Positions 44,742 to 54,275 of a DNA stretch of 64,000 nt are shown here, piece by piece. The notes beneath the pieces were generated by a model. That model did no database searches. It worked only from the letters and a program-made list of their open reading frames with translations, and was not told the DNA's origin. Made by a program: the position numbers and the translations under genes. How positions within the stretch are numbered: the first letter of the stretch is position 1; every line of letters begins with the position of its first letter. The DNA is taken from NCBI RefSeq assembly GCF_900169065.1, contig NZ_FXZB01000001.1, forward strand, positions 124,001 to 188,000, given 5' to 3'. The stretch is from Brevibacterium aurantiacum. Its GTDB lineage: Bacteria > Actinomycetota > Actinomycetes > Actinomycetales > Brevibacteriaceae.

Positions 44742-45790
44742 TCGCTGCTTCCCCACAGGTCGTAGGCGTCGACGATCTTCGTCACCAGCGAGTGGCGGAC
44801 GACGTCCTTGCTGCCCAAGTGGCAGAATTTCAGGTCTTCGATTCCGGTCAGGATGTCCTGGACGACGTTGAGACCGCTGCGGGTCTTGCCCGGCAGGTCG
44901 ATCTGAGAGACGTCACCGGTGACGACCATGCGAGCTCCGAAGCCCAGACGGGTGAGGAACATCTTCATCTGCTCACCGGTCGTGTTCTGCGCCTCGTCGA
45001 GGATGATGAACGCATCGTTGAGAGTGCGGCCGCGCATATACGCCAGCGGGGCCACCTCGATCGTGCCCGTTTCGATGAGCAGCGGGATCGACTCGGGGTC
45101 GACCATGTCGTGCAGGGCGTCGTAGAGGGGACGCACGTAGGGGTCGATCTTCTCGTTCAGCGTCCCGGGCAGGTAGCCCAGGCTCTCCCCTGCCTCGACG
45201 GCCGGGCGGGTGAGGATGATGCGTGAGACCTCTTTGTGCTGCAGGGCGTTGATGGCCATCGCCATGGCGAGGTACGTCTTGCCCGTGCCTGCAGGACCGA
45301 TGCCGAAGGTGATCGTGTGATTGCGGATCGCCTTCACATAGTCGTGCTGGCCCATCGTCTTGGGACGGATCGACTTTCCGCGTGTGGACAGGATGTTCGT
45401 GCCCATCACCGCCGAGGCGGCCTGTCCTTCAGAGGAGAACGACGCGACCCTGTCGATCGTCTCCTCGTTGATGCGGTGGCCCGAGGCGTGCAGCTTCTTG
45501 AGTTCCCCGATCACGGAGACGAATGCCGCCACGCGCGTCGGCTCACCGCTGGCCTGCACCTGGTTGGCGCGCACATGCAGATTGAGCTCGGGGAAGACGC
45601 GCTCGAGCTTCCGCAGGTTCGACTCCCCCGGCCCGAAGAACTCGACCAGATCGATGGAGTCGGGAATCACGAGACGCACTGTGTCCGATGAGGCTGCTTC
45701 GGCAGGTGTGCTGTTCACAGAGTTCGTGGGCTGAGTGGAGGTGTCCAGAATGATCCTTAGTGACTGTGAGTACTTGTGGGAGTACTGCAA
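44738..45790 (-). CDS. phoH: PhoH family ATPase (PhoH-like)
   Basis: A cytoplasmic ATPase, probably acting on RNA with YbeY. The protein has an N-terminal domain (VFPELNLHVRANQVQASGEP), Walker A GPAGTGKTYLAMAM and Walker B DAFIILDEAQNTT. It also shows LPGKTRSGL and a conserved C-terminal HSLVTKIVDAYD. The start is uncertain. I use TTG 45790, with GGAAG 7 nt upstream (350 residues, close to the mycobacterial size). Alternatives are ATT 45751 or CTG 45748 behind AAGGATC and GTG 45718 with no ribosome site. Its stop overlaps ybeY by 4 bp. Confidence 0.92.
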   Translation of the reverse strand: MQYSHKYSQSLRIILDTSTQPTNSVNSTPAEAASSDTVRLVIPDSIDLVEFFGPGESNLRKLERVFPELNLHVRANQVQASGEPTRVAAFVSVIGELKKLHASGHRINEETIDRVASFSSEGQAASAVMGTNILSTRGKSIRPKTMGQHDYVKAIRNHTITFGIGPAGTGKTYLAMAMAINALQHKEVSRIILTRPAVEAGESLGYLPGTLNEKIDPYVRPLYDALHDMVDPESIPLLIETGTIEVAPLAYMRGRTLNDAFIILDEAQNTTGEQMKMFLTRLGFGARMVVTGDVSQIDLPGKTRSGLNVVQDILTGIEDLKFCHLGSKDVVRHSLVTKIVDAYDLWGSSE

Positions 45791-45818
45791 TTGTGTGCTT
45801 CCATCGTAGTCCGCTTCG

Positions 45819-46565
45819 TCACCAACGGCCCAATGAATTCTGAGCCATGACGAGGCCGGCTGCTCCGGCCGAGGACGAACGCAGGACCGTCGGGCCCAGG
45901 AGCACTGTGTCGGCGCCGATGGCCGACAGGGCCTCGAGCTCGGCGTCGCTGATGCCGCCTTCGGGTCCCACGACCAAGACGATGCGGTCCGAACCGGCAT
46001 CAAACCGAGACAGTGCCTGGGAGAGTTTCAGCTCGGCCGCCTCGTGGAGGACGTAGACGGTATCGCCCTCGGACAGTGCCCCTGCCAATCCGGTGCCGCG
46101 GACCAGATCGTGACGCAGTGGGAAGCGGGCGCGTCTGGCCTGCAGAGACGCAGCCCGCAGGACGTTGTCCCATTTGGCGGCGAGTTTGTCGCGCTTCTTC
46201 GCGGGCCAATCGGCGATCGAGCGTTCGGCGGCCCACGGGACCACCTCGTCGACTCCGATCTCTGTGGCGGCTTCGATCGCCTGCAGATCGCGGTCGGCTT
46301 TCGCCAGAGCCTGCACGAGGACCAACCGCGGTCGTTCCACCTCGGCGTGGGTCACCGAAGCAACCTGAAGTCCCATTTCATTCGCCGAGGCGCTCGTAAC
46401 GGTTCCGCGCACGCGAGTGCCGGCTCCGTCGACGACTTCGAGCTCATCCCCGGGTCCGAGTCTGCGGACTCGGACCGCGTGCCCGGCCACGTCCTCACCG
46501 AAAGTGAGCACCTGACCGGCGGCCGCCTCGGCGACCTGGGAGGAGAAGAAGACGGGAAGACTCAC
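45819..46565 (-). CDS. rsmE: 16S rRNA (uracil-1498-N3)-methyltransferase
   Basis: SPOUT-class enzyme that methylates U1498 with S-adenosylmethionine. The 248-residue protein has GQVLTFGEDVAGHAVRVRRL at the N-terminus, ALAKADRDLQAIEAATEIGV in the middle and the knot segment VLVVGPEGGISDAELE with LLGPTVLRSSSA. The start overlaps the dnaJ stop by 4 bp. A relaxed specificity cannot be excluded, but the length and motifs are standard. Confidence 0.94.
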   Translation of the reverse strand: MSLPVFFSSQVAEAAAGQVLTFGEDVAGHAVRVRRLGPGDELEVVDGAGTRVRGTVTSASANEMGLQVASVTHAEVERPRLVLVQALAKADRDLQAIEAATEIGVDEVVPWAAERSIADWPAKKRDKLAAKWDNVLRAASLQARRARFPLRHDLVRGTGLAGALSEGDTVYVLHEAAELKLSQALSRFDAGSDRIVLVVGPEGGISDAELEALSAIGADTVLLGPTVLRSSSAGAAGLVMAQNSLGRW

Positions 46566-47680
46566 CGACCGGCGAACTTCTCACGCATGCGGGAGAACAT
46601 GCCTCGGTTCTGGGTGGTGATCTGCGCGCGTGGAGTCTCCTCATCGCGCAGCTTCGCCAACTGCGACAGCAGGTCCTTCTGCTCATCGTCGAGTTTGTCC
46701 GGTGTCATCACGTCGACCGTGATGAGGAGGTCGCCTCGGGTCTCCGAACGCAGACGGGAGGCGCCGAGTCCGGGAAGCTTGACGACGGTGCCGGACTGGA
46801 TGCCGGCCTCGATCGAGAGATCCTGAGTGCCGTCGAAGGTATCGAACGGGATCGAGGCGCCGAGGGCGGCCGCGGTCATCGGCACCGAAACGGAGGCGCG
46901 CAGGTTGTCACCGTCGCGCTGGAAGACTTCGTGACGGGTCACCATGACCTCGACGAAGAGATCGCCGGCAGGTCCACCTCCGGGTCCCACCTCGCCCTGG
47001 GAGGAGAGCTGGATGCGCGTTCCGTCGGAGACTCCGGCGGGGATGCGGATCTTCATGGTCCGCTGCTTGCGGACGCGGCCGTCTCCCTGGCAGTTGAGGC
47101 AGGGGTTGGGAATGACGGTGCCGTAGCCGTGGCAGGAGTTGCAGGTCTGGTTAGTCACCATCTGGCCCAGCAGTGTCCGGGTCATGCGCTGGACGCTGCC
47201 GGCTCCGTGGCACAGGGTGCAGGTCTCAACGGAGGTGCCCTGCTGTGTTCCAGCACCCGAACAGGTGTCACAGACCACGGCAGTAGCGACGTCGAGGTCG
47301 ATGTTGCCGCCGAATGCGGCGGTCTCCAGGTCGATGTTGACTCCCACGAGCGCGTCCTTGCCACGCTGCGTGCGCGGCATCGGGCCACCGGCTGAGCCGG
47401 CCCCTCCGCCGAAGAAGGTTTCGAAGATGTCGCCGAAGCCGCCGAAGCCGCCACCGCCGGCAGGGAAGCCCTGTCCGTTCTCGCCGCCGCCCATGTCGTA
47501 GTTGCGGCGCTTCTCCGAGTCGGAGAGAACGTCGTAGGCAAGGGAAATGGCTTTGAACTCATCCTCGTGGCCGGGGTTCACATCGGGGTGATACTTCCGG
47601 GCCAGCTTTCGGTAGGACGATTTGATTTCAGCCGCCGAAGCGTCTTTGGACACTCCGAGTGTTTCATAGTGATCGGCCAC
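46562..47680 (-). CDS. dnaJ: Chaperone protein DnaJ
   Basis: Hsp40 co-chaperone of DnaK. The 372-residue protein has a J domain with KYHPDVN (HPD), a Gly/Phe region (GGGGFGGFGDIFETFFGGG) and four zinc motifs, CDTCSGAG, CTLCHGAG, CNSCHGYG and CLNCQGDG. A C-terminal substrate-binding domain follows. The GTG at 47680 is chosen because it begins MADHYETLG and GGGAGAGAAG lies 7 nt upstream. It follows hrcA after 103 nt under the CIRCE-controlled promoter; actinobacteria usually carry a second DnaJ with dnaK. Confidence 0.96.
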   Translation of the reverse strand: MADHYETLGVSKDASAAEIKSSYRKLARKYHPDVNPGHEDEFKAISLAYDVLSDSEKRRNYDMGGGENGQGFPAGGGGFGGFGDIFETFFGGGAGSAGGPMPRTQRGKDALVGVNIDLETAAFGGNIDLDVATAVVCDTCSGAGTQQGTSVETCTLCHGAGSVQRMTRTLLGQMVTNQTCNSCHGYGTVIPNPCLNCQGDGRVRKQRTMKIRIPAGVSDGTRIQLSSQGEVGPGGGPAGDLFVEVMVTRHEVFQRDGDNLRASVSVPMTAAALGASIPFDTFDGTQDLSIEAGIQSGTVVKLPGLGASRLRSETRGDLLITVDVMTPDKLDDEQKDLLSQLAKLRDEETPRAQITTQNRGMFSRMREKFAGR

Positions 47681-47783
47681 AGAAACTTCTCTCTCCCTGG
47701 TGGTGTGGGTTGTTCGCGTTGTCGTGCCTGTTCGCAGTGTGGTGCTTGTTCGCGCTGTGCTGTGCGCTGTCGGATCGGTACAT

Positions 47784-48854
47784 CTAGCTCTGATCGAGGA
47801 CAGAGGAGACGTACTTCGCCACGGCTCGCACAGCGGTGATCGTCGTCGGATAGTCCATCCGGGTCGGCCCGAGCACAGCCAATCGCGCGGAGGAGCCCGC
47901 GTCATGACCATATTCGGCGGCCACGAGGGATGTCGAGCTGAATGACTCGTGAGTATTCTCACGACCGATCCGAACGCTGATCTCCTCTTGGTCCTCGGCC
48001 ATCGATGTCAGCAGCTTGAGCAGTACGACCTGCTCTTCGAAAGCTTCGAGGATCGGTGCCATCTTCTCACCGAACTCCCGTCCGGAGCGAGCCAGGTTCG
48101 CGGTGCCTGCCATGATGATGCGTTCTTCACGCGTGGCGATGACAAGATCTGTGACTGCGGCTCGCACCTGCGTCAGAGCCGCGGCGAGCTCAGCGCCGAC
48201 TGAGTTGGCTCCGCCGAGGGGTTCTGTCTCGGTGCCGTCGGCGACCGCGCCCGTGGTGCTGGGGGTGACCGTGCTCATCACCTTTGAGAGCTTCTGGCCG
48301 GAGAATTCGGTGTTGACCTCATCGCGGATTCCGCGCAGTGATTCGTCGTCGATGACTCCCGGTGTGATCACGACCTTCTGTTCGACCTGACCGGCATCGG
48401 TGATGAGGACGACGAGGATGCGGTTGGGCCCCAGGCCCACGACCTCGATGTGTTTGATCGTGGCGCGAGAGACCGTCGGGTACTGGATCAGGGCCACCTG
48501 GTGGGTCAGACCCGAGAGGACTCGCACCGTACGGTCGAGCATGTCATCGAGGTCCCCGTTTCCGTCGATGAGCTGGAAGATCGCACGCCGCTCAGCCTGG
48601 GTCAGCGGTTTGAAGTCGTCGATGCGGTCAACGAACATCCGGTAGCCCAGGTCGGTTGGGATCCGACCGGCGGAGGTATGGGGCTGCGCGATGTAGCCCT
48701 CCTGCTCGAGGTGAGCCATGTCGTTGCGGATCGTGGCCGGCGAAACTCCGAGCGTATGGCGCTGAACGATGGCCTTCGAACCGACGGGTTCATTGGTGGC
48801 GACGAAGTCTTCGACGATCGCACGCAGAACCTGTGCTCGTCTGCTGTCGTTCAT
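47784..48854 (-). CDS. hrcA: Heat-inducible transcription repressor HrcA
   Basis: Represses heat-shock genes by binding CIRCE elements; its activity depends on GroE. The 356-residue protein begins MNDSRRAQVLRAIVEDFVAT, a winged helix with SPATIRNDMAHLEQEGYI and HTSAGRIPTDLGYRMFVD. It also has a GAF-like domain. The ATG at 48854 is preceded by AAGGAGGG. The CIRCE element lies 29 nt upstream, so the operon represses itself. It is divergent from the DUF3097 gene. Confidence 0.96.
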   Translation of the reverse strand: MNDSRRAQVLRAIVEDFVATNEPVGSKAIVQRHTLGVSPATIRNDMAHLEQEGYIAQPHTSAGRIPTDLGYRMFVDRIDDFKPLTQAERRAIFQLIDGNGDLDDMLDRTVRVLSGLTHQVALIQYPTVSRATIKHIEVVGLGPNRILVVLITDAGQVEQKVVITPGVIDDESLRGIRDEVNTEFSGQKLSKVMSTVTPSTTGAVADGTETEPLGGANSVGAELAAALTQVRAAVTDLVIATREERIIMAGTANLARSGREFGEKMAPILEAFEEQVVLLKLLTSMAEDQEEISVRIGRENTHESFSSTSLVAAEYGHDAGSSARLAVLGPTRMDYPTTITAVRAVAKYVSSVLDQS

Positions 48855-48882
48855 TCGTCCCTCCTTGAGTTCGGCGCTGCAT

Positions 48883-48909
48883 TTGGCACTCATCTGCCTT
48901 GAGTGCCAA
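48883..48909. promoter_or_regulatory. CIRCE element (HrcA operator)
   Basis: TTGGCACTC, nine bases, GAGTGCCAA: a perfect inverted repeat that matches the CIRCE consensus TTAGCACTC-N9-GAGTGCTAA in all but one symmetrical position. It sits between the hrcA -10 box and the start codon. Confidence 0.95.
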
Positions 48910-48914
48910 TTCTA
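48909..48914 (-). promoter_or_regulatory. -10 box of hrcA-dnaJ operon
   Basis: TAGAAT on the minus strand, directly next to CIRCE; the transcription start would fall inside the operator. Confidence 0.55.
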
Positions 48915-49000
48915 CGCCTCTTGCAGTTCGAATTCACTTTCGCCCCTGTCCCAGCGGGTCACCGCCCATCGCGCCGAGTCCTTGATTAGGGTGGTTGACC

Positions 49001-49858
49001 GTGAATACCTTTGATCGCTACGGACCCGATGTACTGGCAGGTTCCTCTCCTTCCTCGCACCGGCCCAAGAAGTCCACCCCTGTCGAGCTCGCACTCGGAA
49101 TGGTCCTCGAGGATGCCATGACCGGATATGTCGGTGCCGTCGTCGGCGCCGAGAAGACCACCGCCGGCGTCGTCGTCAATCTCGAGGACCGTGCAGGCAA
49201 GGTCCGCGCATTCCCGCTGGGGCCCGGCTTCCTGCTTGAGGGCAAACCCGTAGACATCAAGCTCCCTGCCAAGAAGAAATCGGCCCCAGGTCGCACGGCC
49301 TCGGGGTCGCGGGCAGTCGGCAATGCGCGGGCTCGAGTGGCTCGGGGATCGCGCATCTGGGTCGAGGGCAAACATGATGCTGAACTGGTGGAGAAGATCT
49401 GGGGTGACGATCTGCGCATCGAGGGAGTCGTCGTCGAACCCCTGGGCGGCTTGGATGACGTCGCTGACAAGCTCGCTGCCTTCGGTCCCGACAAGGAGCA
49501 CCGCGTCGGGGTTCTCGCCGACCATCTGGTCTCTGGCACCAAGGAGTCCAAGATCGCCGATGCGGTGCGTGCCGATCCTCGCTATCGCGATGTCGTCCAC
49601 ATCATCGGACACCCCTATGTCGACATCTGGCAGGCGGTCAAGCCTCATGTCGTGGGCATCAGGGAATGGCCCGTCGTCCCCCGGGGCGAGGACTGGAAGA
49701 CGGGAATCCTGAAGCGAATCGGCTGGCCCCACGCCGATCACCGGGATGTGGCACGCGGCTGGGTTCGCATTCTGGGCAAGGTCAGCACCATCGCCGACGT
49801 CGAACCCACGCTCTCCGGTCGAGTCGAGGAGCTCATCGACTTTGTGACGGTCGGGTGA
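49001..49858 (+). CDS. DUF3097 family protein
   Basis: A 285-residue soluble protein restricted mainly to actinobacteria. The N-terminal ~110 residues form a beta-rich part with VELALGMVLEDAMTGYVGAV, followed by a basic linker. The C-terminal ~160 residues have the conserved segments GSRIWVEGKHDAELVEKIWG, GVLADHLVSGTKE and HVVGIREWPVVPRGEDWK. These resemble a TOPRIM-like core (VEGKHDAE, then the acidic LADHL), but I hold that as tentative. The GTG at 49001 lies 8 nt after TAGGGT, so it is probably leaderless. It is divergent from hrcA. Confidence 0.88.
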   Translation: MNTFDRYGPDVLAGSSPSSHRPKKSTPVELALGMVLEDAMTGYVGAVVGAEKTTAGVVVNLEDRAGKVRAFPLGPGFLLEGKPVDIKLPAKKKSAPGRTASGSRAVGNARARVARGSRIWVEGKHDAELVEKIWGDDLRIEGVVVEPLGGLDDVADKLAAFGPDKEHRVGVLADHLVSGTKESKIADAVRADPRYRDVVHIIGHPYVDIWQAVKPHVVGIREWPVVPRGEDWKTGILKRIGWPHADHRDVARGWVRILGKVSTIADVEPTLSGRVEELIDFVTVG

Positions 49859-50015
49859 GACGCCGTTCGGATAAGCCACCGGGACGGGGAAAACGCAGGT
49901 CAGTTGAGGCCCCAGGGAGTTTGTGATCGATCTGGTACACGATTCGGGCTTTCCCCCATTCGGCGCCAGAGCATTTCCGATAGTGTGAATGACCAGAAGC
50001 TCTGAAAGGACCCGC

Positions 50016-50834
50016 ATGTCTTATAACCCCCAGCAGCCCAACAACGGCTCTGACCAGTCGCGTCCCATGCCACCGAACTATTCTCAGGCCTCTGGACCCC
50101 AACAGCCCTACAGCCAGCAGAACCAGAACTATGGTTCCCAGCAGCCGAATCCCGCTCCGCAGACCTACGGTTCACAGCAGGGCCAGCCGGCTCAGCCCGG
50201 TTTCGGATCGCAGCAGCCCGGTCAGCAGCCGAACTACGGTTCGCAGCAGCCAGGTTACGGTTCGCAGCAGGCCTACAGCGGCCAGCAGCAGTCCGGGCAA
50301 CAGCAAGCGTACGGCCAGGGACAGTATGGGCAGGGTCAACAGCAGTATGCCCAGCAGCCCTATGGGCAGCAGGCGTACGGCTACGGACCAGGACAACCGG
50401 TCGGAAATCCGGCGCTGTTCGACTCACGGATGCTCCCGGAGAATGCCTACGGCCCCGGCTCCGAGATGTTCTGGCAGGCCAGCGAGAACGACAGAACCAC
50501 AGTTCTCTGGACACACCTCGGGTCGATCATCGTCGGGTTCCTGCCCCTGATCATGTTCCTCATCAAGAAGGACGAATCGCCCTACGTGCGCGAACATTCA
50601 CGACAGGGCCTCAACGCCATGATCACGAACCTCATCGCCACGTTCGCGGCCGTCATGGTGTTCATGGTCATCGGCTTCGTCCTCGCGCTCGTCACCTTCG
50701 GTCTCGGGTTCTTCGTCTATTTCCTGGCATTCCTCGTCCCGCTCCTCTACACGGTGCTCTACATCATCGCCGCTGTAGCCGGGAGCAAGGGAGAGGGCTA
50801 TCAGTTCCCCCTCGTGATCAACTTCGTGAAGTGA
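50016..50834 (+). CDS. DUF4870-like membrane protein with Q/G/Y-rich N-terminus
   Basis: A 272-residue protein. Residues 1 to ~138 are a low-complexity Gln/Gly/Tyr/Pro/Ser region with repeated YGSQQPG units. The rest is a DUF4870-like block with three helices: WTHLGSIIVGFLPLIMFLI, then HSRQGLNAMITNLIA (the conserved surface) and two hydrophobic helices, ending YQFPLVINFVK. The ATG at 50016 has GAAAGGA 5 nt upstream. The function is unknown. Its tail resembles that of the DUF4190/DUF4352-like protein at 38.4-39.8 kb in composition. Confidence 0.82.
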   Translation: MSYNPQQPNNGSDQSRPMPPNYSQASGPQQPYSQQNQNYGSQQPNPAPQTYGSQQGQPAQPGFGSQQPGQQPNYGSQQPGYGSQQAYSGQQQSGQQQAYGQGQYGQGQQQYAQQPYGQQAYGYGPGQPVGNPALFDSRMLPENAYGPGSEMFWQASENDRTTVLWTHLGSIIVGFLPLIMFLIKKDESPYVREHSRQGLNAMITNLIATFAAVMVFMVIGFVLALVTFGLGFFVYFLAFLVPLLYTVLYIIAAVAGSKGEGYQFPLVINFVK

Positions 50835-50873
50835 TCAGGTCCACCCCATGAGCTGAGAGTCGTTTCAGCATCA

Positions 50874-50911
50874 AGAAGCCGCTGCCATCGCAATCGATGA
50901 CAGCGGCTTCT
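50874..50911. terminator. Hairpin between convergent genes
   Basis: A 17-bp stem with a single mismatch and loop CAAT, between the DUF4870-like gene (plus) and hemW (minus). It can end both transcripts. Confidence 0.7.
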
Positions 50912-50974
50912 TCGCGTTCGGTTCAGTTCGCTGGGCCTGCGTTCAGCTGACCGAGTTCAGGCCTCGGAGCCGAT

Positions 50975-52207
50975 TCAGTCCACGTAGTCGGTCAGGATAC
51001 GAACCATATAGTCCGCCATGAGCCGTCCCTGCAGAGTGGGTTCGAAGCGACCTTCGTCCACGGCGTCGCCATCGAGCAGTCCCTGTTTCACAAAGCCGCG
51101 GATCGCCCGCTCGCTGCCTGCTCCCAACGAGTCCAGTGGCAGTTCCGAATCGATGCGGGCTGCGAGCATGATCCGCTCGATCTCCTGCGTCGACTCGTCG
51201 AGGACCTCACGTCCGATGGCAGGTGACTCGCCTGCGAGCAATCGGTCGGACCAGGCACGGGGATGTTTGGCGTTCCAGAACCGCACTCCCCCGACGTGCG
51301 AGTGGGCTCCGGGTCCGAAACCCCACCAATCGGCATTGCGCCAGTAGGCCATGTTGTGGTCACAGCGGGTCTCGGCTGACGTCGACCAGTTGCTGACCTC
51401 GTACCAGTGCAGACCAGCAGCCGCCATGGCGGCATCGGCGATCTCATACTTATCGGCCAGATCGTCTTCGTCGGGCATCGGCAGTTCACCACGGCGAACC
51501 ATGGCGCCCATCTTCGTGCCGGGTTCGACGATGAGCGAATAGGCAGAGATATGGTCGACGTCGTTGCTCAGCGCGACCTCAAGTGACCTGCGCCAGTCGT
51601 CGATGGACTCCCCCGGTGTTCCGTAGATGAGGTCGAGGCTGAGTTCCAGACCGGCCTCTTTGATCCACCGAGCCACATCCGGAATCTTCGCCGGATCGTG
51701 AGTGCGATCGAGGGTAGCGAGCACATGGGGTACAGCTGACTGCATGCCCAAGGAGATCCTGGTGAACCCGGCAGCGGCCAGGGTCGCGATATAAGCCGGA
51801 TCCAAAGTGTCCGGGTTCGCTTCGGTCGTGACCTCCACATCGGGAGCCAGCCGGAAACGACCACGGATGTCATCCATCACCCCGGCCAACACCTCGGCGG
51901 CCAACATCGTCGGGGTGCCGCCACCGAAGAAGATCGTCGTCACCTCACGGTCACCAGCACCCGCCTCGGCGAGGACACGGACCGAGAGGTCGAGCTCTCG
52001 GGAAAGATTGCTGCGGTAGTCGTCGCGGGAGGCCCCAGGGCCCAGATCTTCTGCCGTGTAGGTGTTGAAGTCGCAGTAGCCGCAGCGGACTCGGCAATAG
52101 GGGACGTGAACGTAGAGGCTCAGGCCGCGAGCGGCCGCGCCGACCCCGGCCGACGCCGGCAGCGAACCGTCGAGCGGTGGAGTCTCCCCAGTCGGTTGTG
52201 CCGGCAC
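50975..52207 (-). CDS. hemW: Radical SAM heme chaperone HemW (HemN-like)
   Basis: Binds heme and a 4Fe-4S cluster and is linked to heme delivery; it lacks proven coproporphyrinogen III dehydrogenase activity. The 410-residue protein has the cluster motif CRVRCGYCDF (CxxxCxxC) near residue 38, GGGTPTML and LSLDLIYGTPGES. It has the C-terminal HemN-like domain. The GTG at 52207 abuts the lepA stop. Order lepA-hemW is conserved. Confidence 0.94.
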   Translation of the reverse strand: MPAQPTGETPPLDGSLPASAGVGAAARGLSLYVHVPYCRVRCGYCDFNTYTAEDLGPGASRDDYRSNLSRELDLSVRVLAEAGAGDREVTTIFFGGGTPTMLAAEVLAGVMDDIRGRFRLAPDVEVTTEANPDTLDPAYIATLAAAGFTRISLGMQSAVPHVLATLDRTHDPAKIPDVARWIKEAGLELSLDLIYGTPGESIDDWRRSLEVALSNDVDHISAYSLIVEPGTKMGAMVRRGELPMPDEDDLADKYEIADAAMAAAGLHWYEVSNWSTSAETRCDHNMAYWRNADWWGFGPGAHSHVGGVRFWNAKHPRAWSDRLLAGESPAIGREVLDESTQEIERIMLAARIDSELPLDSLGAGSERAIRGFVKQGLLDGDAVDEGRFEPTLQGRLMADYMVRILTDYVD

Positions 52208-54079
52208 TTACTTCTTGGCGTCTTTCTTGGTCTCCGGCTCATCGGAGGACAGCGCGGCGATGAAGGCCTCCTGAGGGACCTCGACGTTGCCGACCACCTT
52301 CATCCGCTTCTTGCCTTCCTTCTGCTTCTCGAGCAGCTTGCGCTTACGGCTGATGTCGCCGCCGTAGCACTTGCTCAGAACGTCCTTGCGGATGGCACGA
52401 ATGGTCTCGCGGGCGATGATGCGCGAACCGATGGCGGCCTGGATCGGCACCTCGAACTGCTGGCGCGGGATCAGTTTGCGCAGCTTGCCAGCCATGAGCA
52501 CGCCGTAGGAGTAAGAGTTGTCGCGGTGGACGATCGCAGAGAAGGCATCGACCTGATCCCCATGGAGCAGGATATCGACCTTGACCAGATCCGCTGCGTC
52601 CTGTCCGTCATCGGAGTAGTCGAGGGTCGCGTAGCCCTTGGTCTTCGACTTCAGCTGGTCGAAGAAGTCGAAGACGATCTCCGCCAACGGCAGTCGGTAG
52701 CGGATCTCGACTCGGTCTGAGGACAGATAGTCCATCCCCTGCAGGCTGCCGCGACGCGTCTGGCACAGTTCCATGACCGCACCGATGTAGTCGCTCGGGG
52801 TGAGGATCGTGGCTTTGACCATGGGTTCGCGGACCTCTTTGATCTTGCCCGTCGGATACTCGCTGGGGTTCGTGACCTCCATCTCCGTTCCGTCTTCCAG
52901 GGTGACGTCGTAGATCACGCTGGGTGCGGTGGAAATGAGGTCGAGGTCGTATTCGCGTTCGAGTCGGTCGCGCAGAACTTCGAGGTGGAGGAGCCCGAGG
53001 AACCCGCAGCGGAAGCCGAAGCCCAGCGCCGTCGAGGTCTCCGGCTCATAGGCCAGCGAAGCGTCGTTGAGCTTGAGCTTGTCGAGCGCGTCGCGCAGGA
53101 CCGGGTAGTCCGAACCGTCGATCGGGAACAGCCCGGAGTACACCATGGGCTTGGGTTCTTTGTAGCCGTCGAGCGCCTGCGTAGCTGGAGCGGAATTCAG
53201 GGTGACAGTATCGCCGACCTTGGACAGGCGCACGTCCTTGACTCCGGTGATGAGGTAGCCGACCTCACCGACGCCGAGGCCCTTCGTAGCCTTCGGCTCC
53301 GGAGAGGAGACCCCGATCTCAAGAAGTTCGTGGGTGCTGCCGGTCGACATCATCGTCAGCTTCTCACGCGGGTGCAGGGCACCGTCGATAAGGCGGACGT
53401 ACGTCACGACACCCCGGTAGGTGTCGTAGACGGAGTCGAAGATCATGGCTCGCGCCGGGGCATCGGCATCGCCGACAGGTGCAGGAATGTCGGAGATGAT
53501 GCGGTCGAGGACCGCGTCGACGCCTTCGCCGGTCTTGCCGGACACCAGCAGGCAGTCTTCGGGTTCGCAACCGATGAGGTTCGCGAGTTCTTCCGCGTAC
53601 TTCTCAGGCTGGGCAGCGGGGAGGTCGATCTTGTTGAGCACTGGAATGATCGCAAGATCGTTCTCCATGGCCATGTAGAGGTTGGCCAGCGTCTGGGCTT
53701 CGATGCCCTGTGCTGCGTCGACGAGGAGGAGGGCACCTTCGCAGGCAGCCAGGGACCTGGAGACCTCGTAGCTGAAGTCAACGTGTCCCGGAGTGTCGAT
53801 CATATTCAGAGCGAAGGGAGTGCCCTCGTTCTCCCAGGCCATACGCACAGCCTGGGACTTGATCGTGATTCCGCGTTCGCGTTCGATGTCCATCCGGTCG
53901 AGGTACTGAGCACGCATATCACGCGGCTGAACCGCACCGGTAACCTGGAGCATCCTGTCGGCCAGGGTCGATTTGCCGTGGTCGATGTGAGCGATGATGC
54001 AGAAATTGCGGATCAACTCGGGTGATGTAGCGGACGGAGAAATCCGTTCGAGTGCTTGTGGCTTCACCTGAGGTGACAT
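52208..54079 (-). CDS. lepA: Elongation factor 4 (LepA)
   Basis: Ribosomal GTPase implicated in back-translocation or initiation. The 623-residue protein has G1 [10 protein letters not shown]3 DTPGHVDF, G4 NKID and EF-G-like domains. The C-terminus has [20 protein letters not shown], the LepA-specific segment. The ATG at 54079 follows GAAGGAAGGG; the frame stays open far upstream but that part has no similarity. It is divergent from the EEP gene. Confidence 0.97.
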   Translation of the reverse strand: MSPQVKPQALERISPSATSPELIRNFCIIAHIDHGKSTLADRMLQVTGAVQPRDMRAQYLDRMDIERERGITIKSQAVRMAWENEGTPFALNMIDTPGHVDFSYEVSRSLAACEGALLLVDAAQGIEAQTLANLYMAMENDLAIIPVLNKIDLPAAQPEKYAEELANLIGCEPEDCLLVSGKTGEGVDAVLDRIISDIPAPVGDADAPARAMIFDSVYDTYRGVVTYVRLIDGALHPREKLTMMSTGSTHELLEIGVSSPEPKATKGLGVGEVGYLITGVKDVRLSKVGDTVTLNSAPATQALDGYKEPKPMVYSGLFPIDGSDYPVLRDALDKLKLNDASLAYEPETSTALGFGFRCGFLGLLHLEVLRDRLEREYDLDLISTAPSVIYDVTLEDGTEMEVTNPSEYPTGKIKEVREPMVKATILTPSDYIGAVMELCQTRRGSLQGMDYLSSDRVEIRYRLPLAEIVFDFFDQLKSKTKGYATLDYSDDGQDAADLVKVDILLHGDQVDAFSAIVHRDNSYSYGVLMAGKLRKLIPRQQFEVPIQAAIGSRIIARETIRAIRKDVLSKCYGGDISRKRKLLEKQKEGKKRMKVVGNVEVPQEAFIAALSSDEPETKKDAKK

Positions 54080-54275
54080 GAACGCCCTTCCTTCGACAGA
54101 CCAGAATCTCCATTGTTCCATGGGTTGTGCGCCAGACTGGAATCCTCCGCACCCCCGAGCGTGCTCTCCCCTGCTCTGCAAAGCCACACATAGAGTCGGG
54201 ACGAAGTCACACGAACTCACCGAGAATTCGGGCTCTGATCCCCCACTTTCGGCCCTGATCGGCGAAGATTGTGCC

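Noticed and set aside
54217..54275. T-box or other riboswitch before tRNA synthetase or EEP genes
   Set aside because: None of the leaders (alaS, aspS, hisS, thrS, EEP) is long enough or shows a T-box sequence or conserved aptamer that I can recognise.
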